Source of the DNA: Asticcacaulis sp. ZE23SCel15
Lineage (GTDB): Bacteria > Pseudomonadota > Alphaproteobacteria > Caulobacterales > Caulobacteraceae
Length of the DNA: 64,000 nt
NCBI RefSeq assembly: GCF_030505395.1
Contig: NZ_CP130044.1
Coordinates: 3,667,001 to 3,731,000, forward strand
Direction of reading: 5' to 3'
Shown here: positions 44,487 through 53,606 of the stretch, piece by piece
Position numbering within the stretch: position 1 is the first letter of the stretch
Layout: the number at the start of each line of letters is the position of its first letter
Program-made: the position numbers and the translations under genes
The notes under the pieces: generated by a model
Database searches by the model: none
What the model saw: only the letters and a program-made list of their open reading frames with translations
What the model was told of the DNA's origin: nothing

Positions 44487-46451
44487 TCAAAACCCTATCC
44501 TTGACCTAGACCCGGGCTTGATCCGGCTCTCGTCGCGTAAACGATCAAGTACGGCATGAGAATCACGAGCTGGCGCATGGCGCACCTGACGCGCTACCAC
44601 GGCGAAATCCCCTGGTGTCAGGTTGCGCAGATCCGCTAGCCCTGCCGGTGCCGGCATGGCGAAGAATCGCTCAAAGGCGCGGTGCAGACGCTCAGGACCA
44701 AGCGGCTCCAAATCGAGCTTGAACACGAAGCGGCGCAAGGTGGCCGGATCAAGCTGCCCCGGATGGTTGGTTGCGGCCACAACCGGCAAGGGATGTCGGT
44801 CGAGCCAGGTCAGCATCTCGTTCACTTGGCCGATTTCCCACGAGGTATGCGCCTGGGTACGGTCGAACAACAATGAATCCGCCTCGTCGAACAACAGAAC
44901 GCCGTCCTGACGACGCGCATCCTCAAAAGCCTGCGCGATGTTCTTTTCGGTTTCGCCGACCCACTTCGACAATAGATCCGACGCCCGGCGTACCAGAAGC
45001 GGCCGGTTAAGCATCCGCGCCAGATGATGTGCCAGAGCCGTCTTGCCCGTGCCTGGCGGCCCCGTCAGAAGCAGGGACACGTCCAGCGCATCACCATCAC
45101 ATATGGCATCGAACAGGACGTCCAGTGGTTGACTGGCCTCGTAGAGGCCTAGGTCAAGTGGCCCAGGCCCTTCCAACGGCATATCACCGCCCCGCAGAGC
45201 CCGCACGAGAGATGTCGCTACGACGGCCCCACTATCAGCTTTGCCCGCCAGCTTCGCTGCGCGCAGGGCAACGCGCAGAACACTGGACGTTTCGGGCGCC
45301 TGGTCGATCAGGTGGGTCATCGAGATGGTAGGCTGGCCGCCCTCGTCTTTGGCAATGCGTTCGAGCATACGGTAGGCCGCTTGGCGCGGAGCAAAATCAA
45401 GGTTGAGGATGAAGCTCATCCGGCGCAGGATGGCGTCGTCGACATTACCTATAGCGTTAGTGACCCAGATAACAGGCGTCGTGTTGGTTTCCAGAAGACG
45501 GTTGATGAAGACCTTACTGCCTTCGCGCTTTTCGAACCAATCACCGCCGGAGCGCCGGGCCCCGCCGATCAAATCCTCCATCTCGTCGAACAGGAGAACG
45601 GCGCCACTGTGGTCACCCAACACGCGCTGTGCCAAAAGAAGCGCCAGGACACGGTCGCTGCGCGACGGTTCCTCGCCGTCGTCGTCAGCCTCGCCAATAC
45701 CGTGCAGAGGGCAGCCCGCCGTCGTCGCCAGGGTGCGCGCCAGCTCGGTCTTTCCTGTTCCAGGCGGGCCGTGGATCAGGATATTGACGCCGTGCGCCCG
45801 CGTCCGCGCCGCGCCTTCGAGCAGGCGCACAAGGAAATCGGAATCGCGGACATGGGCAAAATCCGCCAGGTCAAGCGTCGCCGCCTGACGCCGCCCAGCC
45901 AAAGCCTCAGCCAGCAAGTCAGGGGACTGTTCACGATCAAGAATACGCGACAAAGGCCAGCGGATATCGACAGGATCATCGTTCCGCGGACGGTTTCCGA
46001 AGGCGACCAGTCCCAGCTTCAGGACATCGCTGCGCCGGACACGACTGGCTGAGTCCAAAGCATCGGCACCGGCGATTTCACCCAATACGGCCGGAAAATC
46101 GCGGACGTGCGCCGCAACGCCGTCCAGCATATCAGCGAGGCGTGGCAGGTATTCACAGGCGATCATCAAGGTCAGCAGCCGAGCGTCGAATGATGCAAAC
46201 TGCAGCAACCGCCCAAGTTCATCGGCAAGATCAAGCACGCGCGGGCGCGTTTCTTCTGGCGAGGGTGCAGATTCCAGGGCGGCCAGGAAGTGCTTCCAGT
46301 CAGGCTTAGCTGGCGGCACAAAACTTTCCCCCAAAAGCCAAGCGGCATGGGACTCAGCCCAGGTCATCAGACGCTGGGCCGGCATTGAGTTCGGCACAAT
46401 ATCGCGCGCGATCCGTAGCGCGAGGCTTCGGACAATAAAATGTTCGTTCAT
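44487..46451 (-). CDS. Tandem AAA+ ATPase (Cdc48/VAT-like architecture)
   Basis: 654 residues. An N-terminal helical region of about 200 residues of unknown function is followed by two AAA+ modules. Module 1 has Walker A GPPGTGKTELARTLA near residue 227 and Walker B AVLLFDEMEDL. Module 2 has GPPGTGKTALAHHLARML near 463 and GVLLFDEADSLLFD. Arg-finger-type segments (LRRMSFILNLDF, LRRFVFKLDLE) follow each. The start at 46451 gives MNEHFIVRSL. Double-ring AAA+ proteins unfold or remodel protein substrates. No adaptor or protease partner lies beside it, and both flanks are AT-rich and gene-poor, which fits acquired DNA. Confidence 0.85.
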   Translation of the reverse strand: MNEHFIVRSLALRIARDIVPNSMPAQRLMTWAESHAAWLLGESFVPPAKPDWKHFLAALESAPSPEETRPRVLDLADELGRLLQFASFDARLLTLMIACEYLPRLADMLDGVAAHVRDFPAVLGEIAGADALDSASRVRRSDVLKLGLVAFGNRPRNDDPVDIRWPLSRILDREQSPDLLAEALAGRRQAATLDLADFAHVRDSDFLVRLLEGAARTRAHGVNILIHGPPGTGKTELARTLATTAGCPLHGIGEADDDGEEPSRSDRVLALLLAQRVLGDHSGAVLLFDEMEDLIGGARRSGGDWFEKREGSKVFINRLLETNTTPVIWVTNAIGNVDDAILRRMSFILNLDFAPRQAAYRMLERIAKDEGGQPTISMTHLIDQAPETSSVLRVALRAAKLAGKADSGAVVATSLVRALRGGDMPLEGPGPLDLGLYEASQPLDVLFDAICDGDALDVSLLLTGPPGTGKTALAHHLARMLNRPLLVRRASDLLSKWVGETEKNIAQAFEDARRQDGVLLFDEADSLLFDRTQAHTSWEIGQVNEMLTWLDRHPLPVVAATNHPGQLDPATLRRFVFKLDLEPLGPERLHRAFERFFAMPAPAGLADLRNLTPGDFAVVARQVRHAPARDSHAVLDRLRDESRIKPGSRSRIGF

Positions 46452-47452
46452 GGTCTTATTTCGTCTATGTTCTCGGGAAAGCGCGCAGGGGCGCACAACT
46501 CACGGTGTTCCGTTACGTTTAGTTTTTATAGGGAACCAAATACGGTTCGGGCGTTCCCGCCCCGCCGTTACGCCGAATGGGCGCTTAGACGAAAGGCAGG
46601 ATCGCGGCGGGCTTAAGACCCCGGCTTTTGTACGATCCAATCAATTCATATTCTCCATCTGGCTACGCATTCCGCAGCACGACGACCGCTATAGTTAATT
46701 CTGCAACAAGACGCAAGCCGACTAGTCTATATGCTGCGCAACCGTGGCGGCGATGCAACAAAACTGTACGCATTACGCTTTAACGCTTAAGTGAGCCTTT
46801 CAGAAAGACCCGCAGCCTCAGATCCGAAAGGCGCCCAAGGCGGACATATGGCCATATGCTCTCAGCTAATCCGGATAGGACTTTGGGGCGAGGTCGGCCT
46901 GTACATTCTGCAATCTAAGTTACAGGCGACCTTCACTCACGAGCTACGTCCAGCGAGCCCGGCGCGGTTAAAATCCGACGAAATCGCCTTTTTGATACAG
47001 CAATCAATATTCTTCTATAGTGAAATCCAGCTTGCCCGCCTCAGGTTTAAGCGTCCCGGCATTGTGCATTAAGATGAGCCGGTACGAACCCGGAGTAGAT
47101 AATTCATTTGTGGGGTTCGCCCCCTGGAGGTATCGCCGCCAGCAGACTAAACTGAATTAACATTGAACCTGGGGGCTCGCCTGCACAGCATGTTCATTTA
47201 CTTCGGGCTGGCTTGGTCAGATCTCTGATCGACTTCATGCCTAGCGCGAAAACCGTATTGATACGTCCGGTGACGAATTCCACGAACTTTGGGTCACTTT
47301 TGCCGCCCTATTTGCTGATAATTCTAGCGGCACCAATGATCGAGGCCGACCTTTCAATCTTCTGAATCTAATCGCACTAGCACATTGATTTCTATTATCC
47401 ACTCCCGCTAAAGATCACATACTCTGAAATCTCGTTATGAAAAACGGCCCCA
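46452..47452. other. Kilobase without a recognised gene
   Basis: Divergent region between the AAA+ gene and the transglutaminase-like gene, AT-richer than the neighbours. A 93-codon frame at 46791-47072 has no recognisable family, no good ribosome site and coding-poor composition. No tRNA, terminator or IS end was found by eye. It must contain promoters for both flanking genes and may be eroded mobile DNA. Confidence 0.5.
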
Positions 47453-48322
47453 ATGGCGATATGGTATAAACTCGGCTGCACACTCGAGTATTTTGTTCAA
47501 ACTCCGACCGTATTTATCTTTAATATTGAAGTTGCGCGCCTTCAGCGCCACCAGGGCTTGGTAGAGCGACTGACCATCACCCCCGACATAGAATTAAATC
47601 GTCATACTGTTCCCGACATAAACAACCGCTATTTTAGCGTACATGCGCCGGCTGGCCCTTTAACGGTGAAATATGAAGCCGAGGTTTCACTTGAGGTTTT
47701 GCGGGCCGACCCAAATACGGTGCCCGAGACACCGGTTGAGCGTCTTCCGCTTGATATCATGCCGTTCCTTCTCCCCTCGCGCTTTGTACCGTCGGATCGC
47801 CTAGCCGCATTTGCGCGACGCGAGTTCGGATATCTGGCTCCTGGCTTTAATCGGATATCGGCGATTTGTAATTGGCTCTACGATAACATTGACTATCAGC
47901 GCGGCGCCTCCAACGAGCAAACAACGGCGGATGAAAGCCTTATATTAAGAGCCGGCGTCTGCCGGGATTTTGCACATCTTGGGATCGCTTTTTGCCGGGC
48001 GTTGGAGATTCCCGCGCGTTTTGTTAGCTGCTATGCTTATGGTCTTAATCCCAGCGACTTTCATGCCGTTTTTGAAGCCTACCTGGATGGGCGTTGGTGG
48101 CTGTTCGATGGTACGCGCCAAGCCAACCTTGATGGGCTAGTTCGCATTGGTGTGGGGCGCGACGCCGCCGAAATTGCTTTCTGTTCACCGTTTGGCGGAA
48201 ACGTTCAGTACGGTGATGTAACCGTTAGTATGGGCCGCTCCGACGGTTCGCCTGAACTCTTAGGCCGTACGACCGATGCCATATCCACCGAGGAACCGGC
48301 GCCAAATGCCGGGGCGGCCTAG
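47453..48322 (+). CDS. Transglutaminase-like cysteine protease-fold protein
   Basis: 289 residues. The bacterial transglutaminase N-terminal beta domain (residues 1-130) precedes a transglutaminase core with Cys in ILRAGVCRDFAHLGIAFCRA near residue 170, His in PSDFHAVFEAYLDGRWW and Asp in LFDGTRQANLDGLVRIG: the full Cys-His-Asp triad. Cytoplasmic, no signal peptide. Such proteins are probably peptidases or amide-bond enzymes; in other genomes they often neighbour tandem alpha-E/ATP-grasp peptide-synthesis genes, absent here. The ATG at 47453 has no clear ribosome site. Confidence 0.87.
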   Translation: MAIWYKLGCTLEYFVQTPTVFIFNIEVARLQRHQGLVERLTITPDIELNRHTVPDINNRYFSVHAPAGPLTVKYEAEVSLEVLRADPNTVPETPVERLPLDIMPFLLPSRFVPSDRLAAFARREFGYLAPGFNRISAICNWLYDNIDYQRGASNEQTTADESLILRAGVCRDFAHLGIAFCRALEIPARFVSCYAYGLNPSDFHAVFEAYLDGRWWLFDGTRQANLDGLVRIGVGRDAAEIAFCSPFGGNVQYGDVTVSMGRSDGSPELLGRTTDAISTEEPAPNAGAA

Positions 48323-48518
48323 CGAAGTCCACTTCACGATTTTCGCAGACATCAACGTTGCCTTTGATGTGACCCAATCTTGAGTTGGCGCTGGCGGTTT
48401 GTGAAATCGGCGACGCGCCATAAAGCGCCTCGCGGTGCATGACCTGATGAGCGCCCATTGCGGGCATCTTGGGGAAACGATTAAATGACATTCGTCGTAC
48501 CTATTACTTCCAATTTCT

Positions 48519-48554
48519 AACAAGCAGAGCGTCTACAATTTTAAGGGCTCCTCA
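48519..48554. mobile_element. Solo insertion-sequence end
   Basis: This 36-base segment matches 36109-36144, the outer end of the IS3-family remnant, at 32 positions, including AGCGTCTACAATT and the terminal CCTCA. The similarity stops abruptly on the inner side, so only an end survives. It lies 17 bp from the esterase stop codon. The 196 bp between here and the transglutaminase gene contain no recognised gene. Confidence 0.65.
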
Positions 48555-48570
48555 CGATATGGTAGGGGCG

Positions 48571-49623
48571 TCACCGGAACACCAAATTCTTGTTCAAAAA
48601 TGGAACAAGGTCAGTTGCAAAACGCCCCTCTGGCCCCCAGGTTTTGTCGCCCCAGCCCCCGTGATATTCTTCAGCCTCATAAGGGATGTCATACTCATCA
48701 AGCTTACGTACAAATGCCTGATTGGAATAGATATGATCATAGAGGGTATCGTTGCGTCCCCAGTCAATTTTCAAGGCGCGCAATCGCTTCATATTGGCGG
48801 CATAGGTGGGGATCAGGTGATCTAACGAAAAACTATTCTGAAGGCGCGCGGTTACGGCGGGCTCCAAGACAGGTTTGCCTTCAATCAGGGTGATTGGCAG
48901 ATCGACATACAGGGGGGGCTTATTCGGATTTGGTAGGAATGCTTGATAAATGCTTAGGAAAATCGGGGAGTAGATGTCGGTTTTCAGATCCTCTAAGGTC
49001 TTAGCGGCATAAATGGTCTGCCAGTTGCCGCGGGTATACCCGGGTTGGACGCCATTGCCGGTGCCAACGGGGTGCATGGCGTAAACGACGCCAAAAACAT
49101 TAGGATACTGCATGCCAAAGCGAATGGCCCCATATCCACCCATGCGATCCCCAACGACGGCGCGTGACGCCGCTGTCGGCATGGTGCGATAGTTCGCATC
49201 TACGAAAGTGACAAGCTCCTTGATCATGAAATCCTGCCAATTGCCGGTGACGGACGAATTGACATACCATGAGGTTCCAAGGGGCGTCAGAAAGTCAGCC
49301 GTGACTACGATCACATCGGCCACCTGCCCTTTGGCTATGGCGTCATCAAGCAGCACTTTGGCGTCGTGATTGGCAAACGGTGCCGTGTGGTCTTCACCGT
49401 AAGTGTTGAGGAAATAGACGGCAGGAAATCTTCGTGTAGCGTCAGAATAATGGGGCGGCAGATAGACCGTCACCTTGCGCTGTGGCGATATCCCGATCTT
49501 ATTTCCTGAAAACTGCGCGGATTGAATTTCCCGAATTTCCAGACGGCTTTGGGCAAGCGTCGGCGCGCTAACGGCGGCCATTATCAAAAAGCTCAAAAGC
49601 GCGCATGCGTTGACGATTTTCAT
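48571..49623 (-). CDS. Exported esterase-D-like protein lacking the nucleophile serine
   Basis: 350 residues. Signal peptide MKIVNACALLSFLIMAAVSA ends near TLAQS. The alpha/beta-hydrolase blocks of the putative esterase (EstD/antigen-85-like) family are KVTVYLPPHYSDATRRFPAV, DVIVVTADFLTP and the nucleophile elbow VVGDRMGGYGAIRFGMQYP. The elbow normally reads GHSMGG; residue 160 is Arg (codon CGC, one change from Ser AGC). A His remains in EEYHGGWGD and acids in GRNDTLYDH. The protein may be inactive, a binding protein, or recently mutated. AAGGGT lies 6 bases before ATG 49623. Confidence 0.82.
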   Translation of the reverse strand: MKIVNACALLSFLIMAAVSAPTLAQSRLEIREIQSAQFSGNKIGISPQRKVTVYLPPHYSDATRRFPAVYFLNTYGEDHTAPFANHDAKVLLDDAIAKGQVADVIVVTADFLTPLGTSWYVNSSVTGNWQDFMIKELVTFVDANYRTMPTAASRAVVGDRMGGYGAIRFGMQYPNVFGVVYAMHPVGTGNGVQPGYTRGNWQTIYAAKTLEDLKTDIYSPIFLSIYQAFLPNPNKPPLYVDLPITLIEGKPVLEPAVTARLQNSFSLDHLIPTYAANMKRLRALKIDWGRNDTLYDHIYSNQAFVRKLDEYDIPYEAEEYHGGWGDKTWGPEGRFATDLVPFLNKNLVFR

Positions 49624-49669
49624 ATCAATACCCTTGGGTGGATGCGTGAAAAATAAAGCGGTTGCCACG

Positions 49670-50203
49670 TCAATCTTTACGCCGAAACGGAACGACAATC
49701 GTATCCAGTTCTTTGTCACCGTCGCGATTGAGGAAGAAAACCCTGTAGCTATCGGGTCCTGTGCGCGACAACGTAATGCCATCGAAAAAGTAAGTGTCGC
49801 CCTCGCGATCAACCAGCAGCCGCTCAATGTAGGTTTCACGCGCTTCCCAGCCTTCGAGGTTGGAGGAGAAATGCTTTACGCGGTTGGCGACGCTCGGCCC
49901 CACTTGGGCAAAGACTACTATCTCGTAAAAGACCACCCCGTCGGCATTCGTCGCACGGACAAACCCCGGCATGTGGCCAAAAGCGATAGGGAGTACTACA
50001 TTTTCGACTGGTCCGAACGGCATCTGCCCGATCCAATCCCCCTCAAGCCATTTGAGATCACTAAGTGCGCACGGTTTCGGCGCCTGCCCGGGCGACAACA
50101 GACGGATCATCGATCTAGGGTTTTGAGCCTGCGCGCCTGCGGCAACCCCGGCCACAACCAAAACGGCCGGAATAACATTCACACAATCACGTCGGTTTAA
50201 CAT
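49670..50203 (-). CDS. Exported DUF6265-like protein
   Basis: 177 residues: a Tat/Sec-type signal (MLNRRDCVNVIPAVLVVAGV) then a compact beta-rich domain with DLKWLEGDWIGQMPFGPVEN, FGHMPGFVRATNADGVVFYE and ERLLVDREGDTYFFDGITLS. The WLEGDW opening is typical of the DUF6265/lipocalin-like exported family of unknown function. It lies 46 bp before the esterase-like gene and 18 bp after the SnoaL-like gene on the same strand, so the three are probably one transcript. Confidence 0.78.
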   Translation of the reverse strand: MLNRRDCVNVIPAVLVVAGVAAGAQAQNPRSMIRLLSPGQAPKPCALSDLKWLEGDWIGQMPFGPVENVVLPIAFGHMPGFVRATNADGVVFYEIVVFAQVGPSVANRVKHFSSNLEGWEARETYIERLLVDREGDTYFFDGITLSRTGPDSYRVFFLNRDGDKELDTIVVPFRRKD

Positions 50204-50221
50204 GGTGGGGTCTCCTGATAT

Positions 50222-51214
50222 TTAGAGTGAAGGGTGAAAATCGTGCGTGCCGATTTCGCGCAGCATTTTCAGCTCGCCATCTGGTGCGCGACGCCACAGG
50301 CGGACGCCGCCGCCACTGACCGTGCCCTTGCTTTCACCGCTGCGCCAATCGACCTGAAATTTGAAATACTCAAGCGCGTAACCGGAACCCAAATCTTGGC
50401 AATCGTCAGTCCAGACCTTGACGGCATCAAAGGTGGCACCGCTGCCGTTCGCAACATAGGTGGTGAGATAAGGACGGATTTCCCTGATACCGACCTTTGG
50501 TGTCGTGCTGTGAGGCATGAGGATAGTGTCGTCAGCATAAAAGCTGAGGCGCGTCTCCAAATCGTGGCCTTTTACCGCGGCGGCATTGCGATTGTTCAAG
50601 GCCGTCAATTCTGTGGTCAAGGCCGTCTGTGCCGGGGATGGTCGCACGGTTTTCGGCATATCGACAAAGAAGGCTTGATGGTCGGCGGGCGCGGTTAGCC
50701 AATTGCGGACATCGGCCTTCAGCCGCAAAGTTCCGTCCGCTTGCCTTTCCCAGATATGCAGATACTTGCCTTCAGCGGCTTCGGATTGGCCGTTCGCAAG
50801 CTTCCAGCCTATGGTGAAACCGCCGGTTTCCACCAAGGTTTGTCCAAAATCGAAGACCTCGCGGATATTGGGCTCATAAACGGTCACCCGACGTCGGGAG
50901 TGGATGGCACCATTCCACGCCTTAATCTGGGCTTTGCCGTAGAGGGCGGGTTGCTGATCGGGCAGGCTGCGGGCCGCGTCAAGATATAGTGCCATTAAGG
51001 CATTTTGGTCATCGCTTAACAAAGCGCGGCCATAGGTTTGGTGCGACGCTGCCACGGATGAGCGGACATCATCGCCAGACCTTTGCTGGCTTTCCAAAGA
51101 GGCAGGGGACAAGACCACAGGAAAGGATGTGAGAGTTGCAGGCGCAGGCATAGCCGCCGTGCTTAGGGCTGCGCCAAACACACATATCCAACCAGTTAAC
51201 AAACGAGGGGGCAT
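50222..51214 (-). CDS. Exported protein with two SnoaL/DUF4440-like domains
   Basis: 330 residues. A Sec signal (MPPRLLTGWICVFGAALSTA) precedes two NTF2-fold modules: about residues 60-180 (TYGRALLSDDQNALMALYLD, HIWERQADGTLRLKADVRNW) and 200-325 (ALNNRNAAAVKGHDLETRLS, VRLWRRAPDGELKMLREIGT). Tandem DUF4440 proteins are mostly uncharacterised steroid-isomerase-like folds that bind small molecules. AAGGAGA lies 8 bases before ATG 51214, which rules out the 36-codon upstream extension. It heads a three-gene exported-protein unit that diverges from the LytS/LytTR pair by 134 bp. Confidence 0.8.
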   Translation of the reverse strand: MPPRLLTGWICVFGAALSTAAMPAPATLTSFPVVLSPASLESQQRSGDDVRSSVAASHQTYGRALLSDDQNALMALYLDAARSLPDQQPALYGKAQIKAWNGAIHSRRRVTVYEPNIREVFDFGQTLVETGGFTIGWKLANGQSEAAEGKYLHIWERQADGTLRLKADVRNWLTAPADHQAFFVDMPKTVRPSPAQTALTTELTALNNRNAAAVKGHDLETRLSFYADDTILMPHSTTPKVGIREIRPYLTTYVANGSGATFDAVKVWTDDCQDLGSGYALEYFKFQVDWRSGESKGTVSGGGVRLWRRAPDGELKMLREIGTHDFHPSL

Positions 51215-51348
51215 AGCCTGTCTCCTTGAGGTTACGCCCCCAGACCTGTCGCAATATCCGACCGTGTGCCAGCCGTTTTCGCCGGGAGGGAGGTTTGCGC
51301 CGCTCAACGGGATGGGCGGCATGATGCGATTGTGATAAGGTAAGCTTC

Positions 51349-52407
51349 ATGCTCCAAACGTCCACGCCAACTCTGACCCGCGCTTTTACCATCGGTGGCA
51401 TCTGGCTGATCATCGGGGTCGTCATGGGCGCACAATGGTACGTCAACGACATGGCCTATGACGCCGCCAAGCCGTGGTGGATTTATAGTGCTGCGTTAGT
51501 CTCCTGCACACTGTGGGCGGCGTTGACACCCGTGGTATCGACCCTGGCGGGCCGGATAGGCTTTGATCGCCGGCAGCCCCTGCGCAGTGTCGGCCTGCAC
51601 ATTGTTTGCGGTGTGTTGTTGTCCGTGGCACACAGCCTTGTCTATGTCTCCGTTCTGGCCATAATGTTCGGCAGTGGTGAGAACATGCTTTGGCGCAAGA
51701 TGGCGGGCAGCCTGCAAAGCAACCTTCTGATCTACACGACCCTGACCGGCATCGTCATCTCTGGTCACGCCTATCATCGTCTGAACATCCAAGAGCTGGA
51801 TGCCGCCCGGCTGGAAACTCAGTTGGCCGAGGCTGAGACCGCGGCATTGCGCGCGCAGTTGCAGCCGCACTTCCTATTCAATGCCCTCAATGCCATTTCA
51901 GCTTTGGTGCGCAGCGAACCGATCAAGGCGGAGCGCATGATAGCCCGGTTGGGCGAGTTGCTGCGGTTGTCGATCGACGGCCACCGGAACGCCCTGACCA
52001 CGATTGACGACGAACTGACATTCACAGATGCCTACTTGGCAATCGAGAAAGCAAGGCTTGGCGAGCGATTGACTCTGGTCCGCGACATTGCCGCCGAAAC
52101 GCTCAGCGCTACCCTGCCGTCACTGCTACTCCAGCCGCTGGTCGAGAACGCTGTCCGCCACGGCATAGCGCCTCTACCCGAAGGAGGGACGATCACCTTG
52201 ACCGCCCGGCTTACGGACGGCCTTCTGCACCTAACGGTCAGTGACGATGGTGCAGGCGCCAGCTTGGTTACAGAAGGCGTAGGCCTGACTAACAGCCGCC
52301 GCCGATTGGAAAAACTACGAGGTATTGGCCATGGCTTCGCTATCATCACGCACCCTGGCGAAGGGTTCCGTGTCGATATCAAGATACCGCAAGGGGCCGA
52401 CGCGTGA
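51349..52407 (+). CDS. LytS/YehU-type sensor histidine kinase
   Basis: 352 residues. Four membrane helices occupy about residues 10-145, followed by a short coiled segment and the His_kinase (PF06580) domain. The phospho-accepting His is in LRAQLQPHFLFNALNAISAL near residue 173. The ATPase N-box is LLQPLVENAVRHGIAPLPEG and the G-box GVGLTNSRRRLEKL. There is no periplasmic sensor domain, so signals probably act within the membrane. The gene overlaps the response regulator by four bases (GTGA). Confidence 0.92.
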   Translation: MLQTSTPTLTRAFTIGGIWLIIGVVMGAQWYVNDMAYDAAKPWWIYSAALVSCTLWAALTPVVSTLAGRIGFDRRQPLRSVGLHIVCGVLLSVAHSLVYVSVLAIMFGSGENMLWRKMAGSLQSNLLIYTTLTGIVISGHAYHRLNIQELDAARLETQLAEAETAALRAQLQPHFLFNALNAISALVRSEPIKAERMIARLGELLRLSIDGHRNALTTIDDELTFTDAYLAIEKARLGERLTLVRDIAAETLSATLPSLLLQPLVENAVRHGIAPLPEGGTITLTARLTDGLLHLTVSDDGAGASLVTEGVGLTNSRRRLEKLRGIGHGFAIITHPGEGFRVDIKIPQGADA

Positions 52408-53135
52408 TCCGTACGCTGATCGTCGATGATGAGCCTTTGGCGCGGCTTCGGCTTCGTAATCTGTTAGCACCAGTAAGTGGTTTTAGCGTCATCGGTGAGG
52501 CTCACCATGGTGAAATGGCCGTCGCCATGATCGAGGCGGACCGGCCCGATCTGGTCTTCCTAGATATACAAATGCCAAGCTTGAGCGGTTTCGAAGTCAT
52601 CGAGGCGATAGGCGCAGACGTCATGCCCGCGACGGTCTTCGTCACCGCCTATGATGAATTTGCGGTCAAGGCGTTCGAGGTTCAGGCGCTCGACTATCTG
52701 CTCAAACCGTTCGACGATATTCGTTTCGAGCAGGTTCTGAGCCGGGTCCGAAAGGCTCAGGTAAATCAAGGCAAACAGCTAATACAAGTACTGGGTCTGG
52801 TCCCCATGCAACCGCGTCTGGTCGCGCGATCGCGCGGCGTGGTGCGTATCATCGGCTATGAGGATATCGACTGGATTGCGGCGGCGGGTGACTATGCCGA
52901 GGTGCATTGCGCGGATCGCGCATGGCTGGTCAACGACTCGATCAACGCGCTGACAGAGCGTCTGCCGCCGGCCGATTTTGCCCGCATACATCGCAGCGCC
53001 ATCGTACGGATGGACCGGATTGCCGAGGTTCGTCCTTGCAGCCACGGCGACGGCATACTCATCCTGAGCTGTAATACGCAACTGCGTTTCAGTCGTCGTT
53101 ACCGCGAGGTGCTGGATGTTTGGCTATCAAGGTGA
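52404..53135 (+). CDS. LytTR-family response regulator
   Basis: 243 residues starting with GTG. The receiver domain (1-120) has the acidic pair in TLIVDDEPLARLRL, phospho-Asp in DLVFLDIQMPSLSGFEVI, Thr/Ala in VFVTAYDEFAVKAF and Lys in DYLLKPFDD. The LytTR DNA-binding domain (about 145-243) shows DWIAAAGDYAEVHC, FARIHRSAIVRMDRIAEVRP and LRFSRRYREVLD. It pairs with the coupled LytS-like kinase. The divergent three-gene exported unit and genes near the repeats at 53438-53488 are the obvious target candidates. Confidence 0.94.
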   Translation: MIRTLIVDDEPLARLRLRNLLAPVSGFSVIGEAHHGEMAVAMIEADRPDLVFLDIQMPSLSGFEVIEAIGADVMPATVFVTAYDEFAVKAFEVQALDYLLKPFDDIRFEQVLSRVRKAQVNQGKQLIQVLGLVPMQPRLVARSRGVVRIIGYEDIDWIAAAGDYAEVHCADRAWLVNDSINALTERLPPADFARIHRSAIVRMDRIAEVRPCSHGDGILILSCNTQLRFSRRYREVLDVWLSR

Positions 53136-53605
53136 TCACCGAATTTTTGCCGGCACGACCTTGAACGGCTGAATGGCCTATTGAGCGGACATTGCGAAAG
53201 TCTGGATTACACCTCAGCGCCGCCGAATCAATTAATGGGGCGACGTCAGATCAATAGTATTGGCCCGTGGGGAAAAAGCGCTTCCATAGCGATTGAGATG
53301 GCCGGTCCAGTTTTTTGGGCCATGATGTTTGGTCTGGTATGGGTCGGACCTGCATAGTCACCGGCGTCCACACCGACTGCCCATCTTCGTCTCCAACATC
53401 AACAGTAACGGGGGGACTAGACAGGGTAAATTAAAATCGACTACGCAAAATTTGCATCTTTGGGATAGTCCTGCCGATTACGCAAAATGGGCCGGTAATC
53501 CAAAAACATGTCTTCAGTGTCTGCGCCAGCGGCAAACCAACGAATTCATACAGATCATATCCCCTTTCTGACCATACGATCATGGTCGTCCATCATGAAA
53601 CAACA
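53136..53605. other. Intergenic region with an imperfect direct repeat
   Basis: 470 bp between the response regulator and the terminator of the phosphatase unit. No credible gene was seen; an 80-codon frame at 53329-53571 lacks family features. Two near-identical 14-mers, CGACTACGCAAAAT (53438-53451) and CGATTACGCAAAAT (53475-53488), lie 37 bp apart on the same strand. The first continues into TTGC to give an odd-length palindrome GCAAAATTTGC. Confidence 0.45.
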
Positions 53606-53606
53606 A

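Noticed and set aside
46791-47072. 93-codon frame in the gene-poor kilobase
   Set aside because: No recognisable domain, no ribosome site and composition unlike the neighbouring genes; kept only as a note in the gap entry.
44487-48322. AAA+ ATPase plus transglutaminase-like gene as a two-gene defence or toxin system
   Set aside because: They are divergent and 1 kb apart, with no toxin, nuclease or membrane effector; no evidence of a joint function.
48225-48523. Overlapping minus-strand frames after the transglutaminase gene
   Set aside because: They run antisense into the 3' end of that gene, lack family features and end at the solo IS end; not credible genes.
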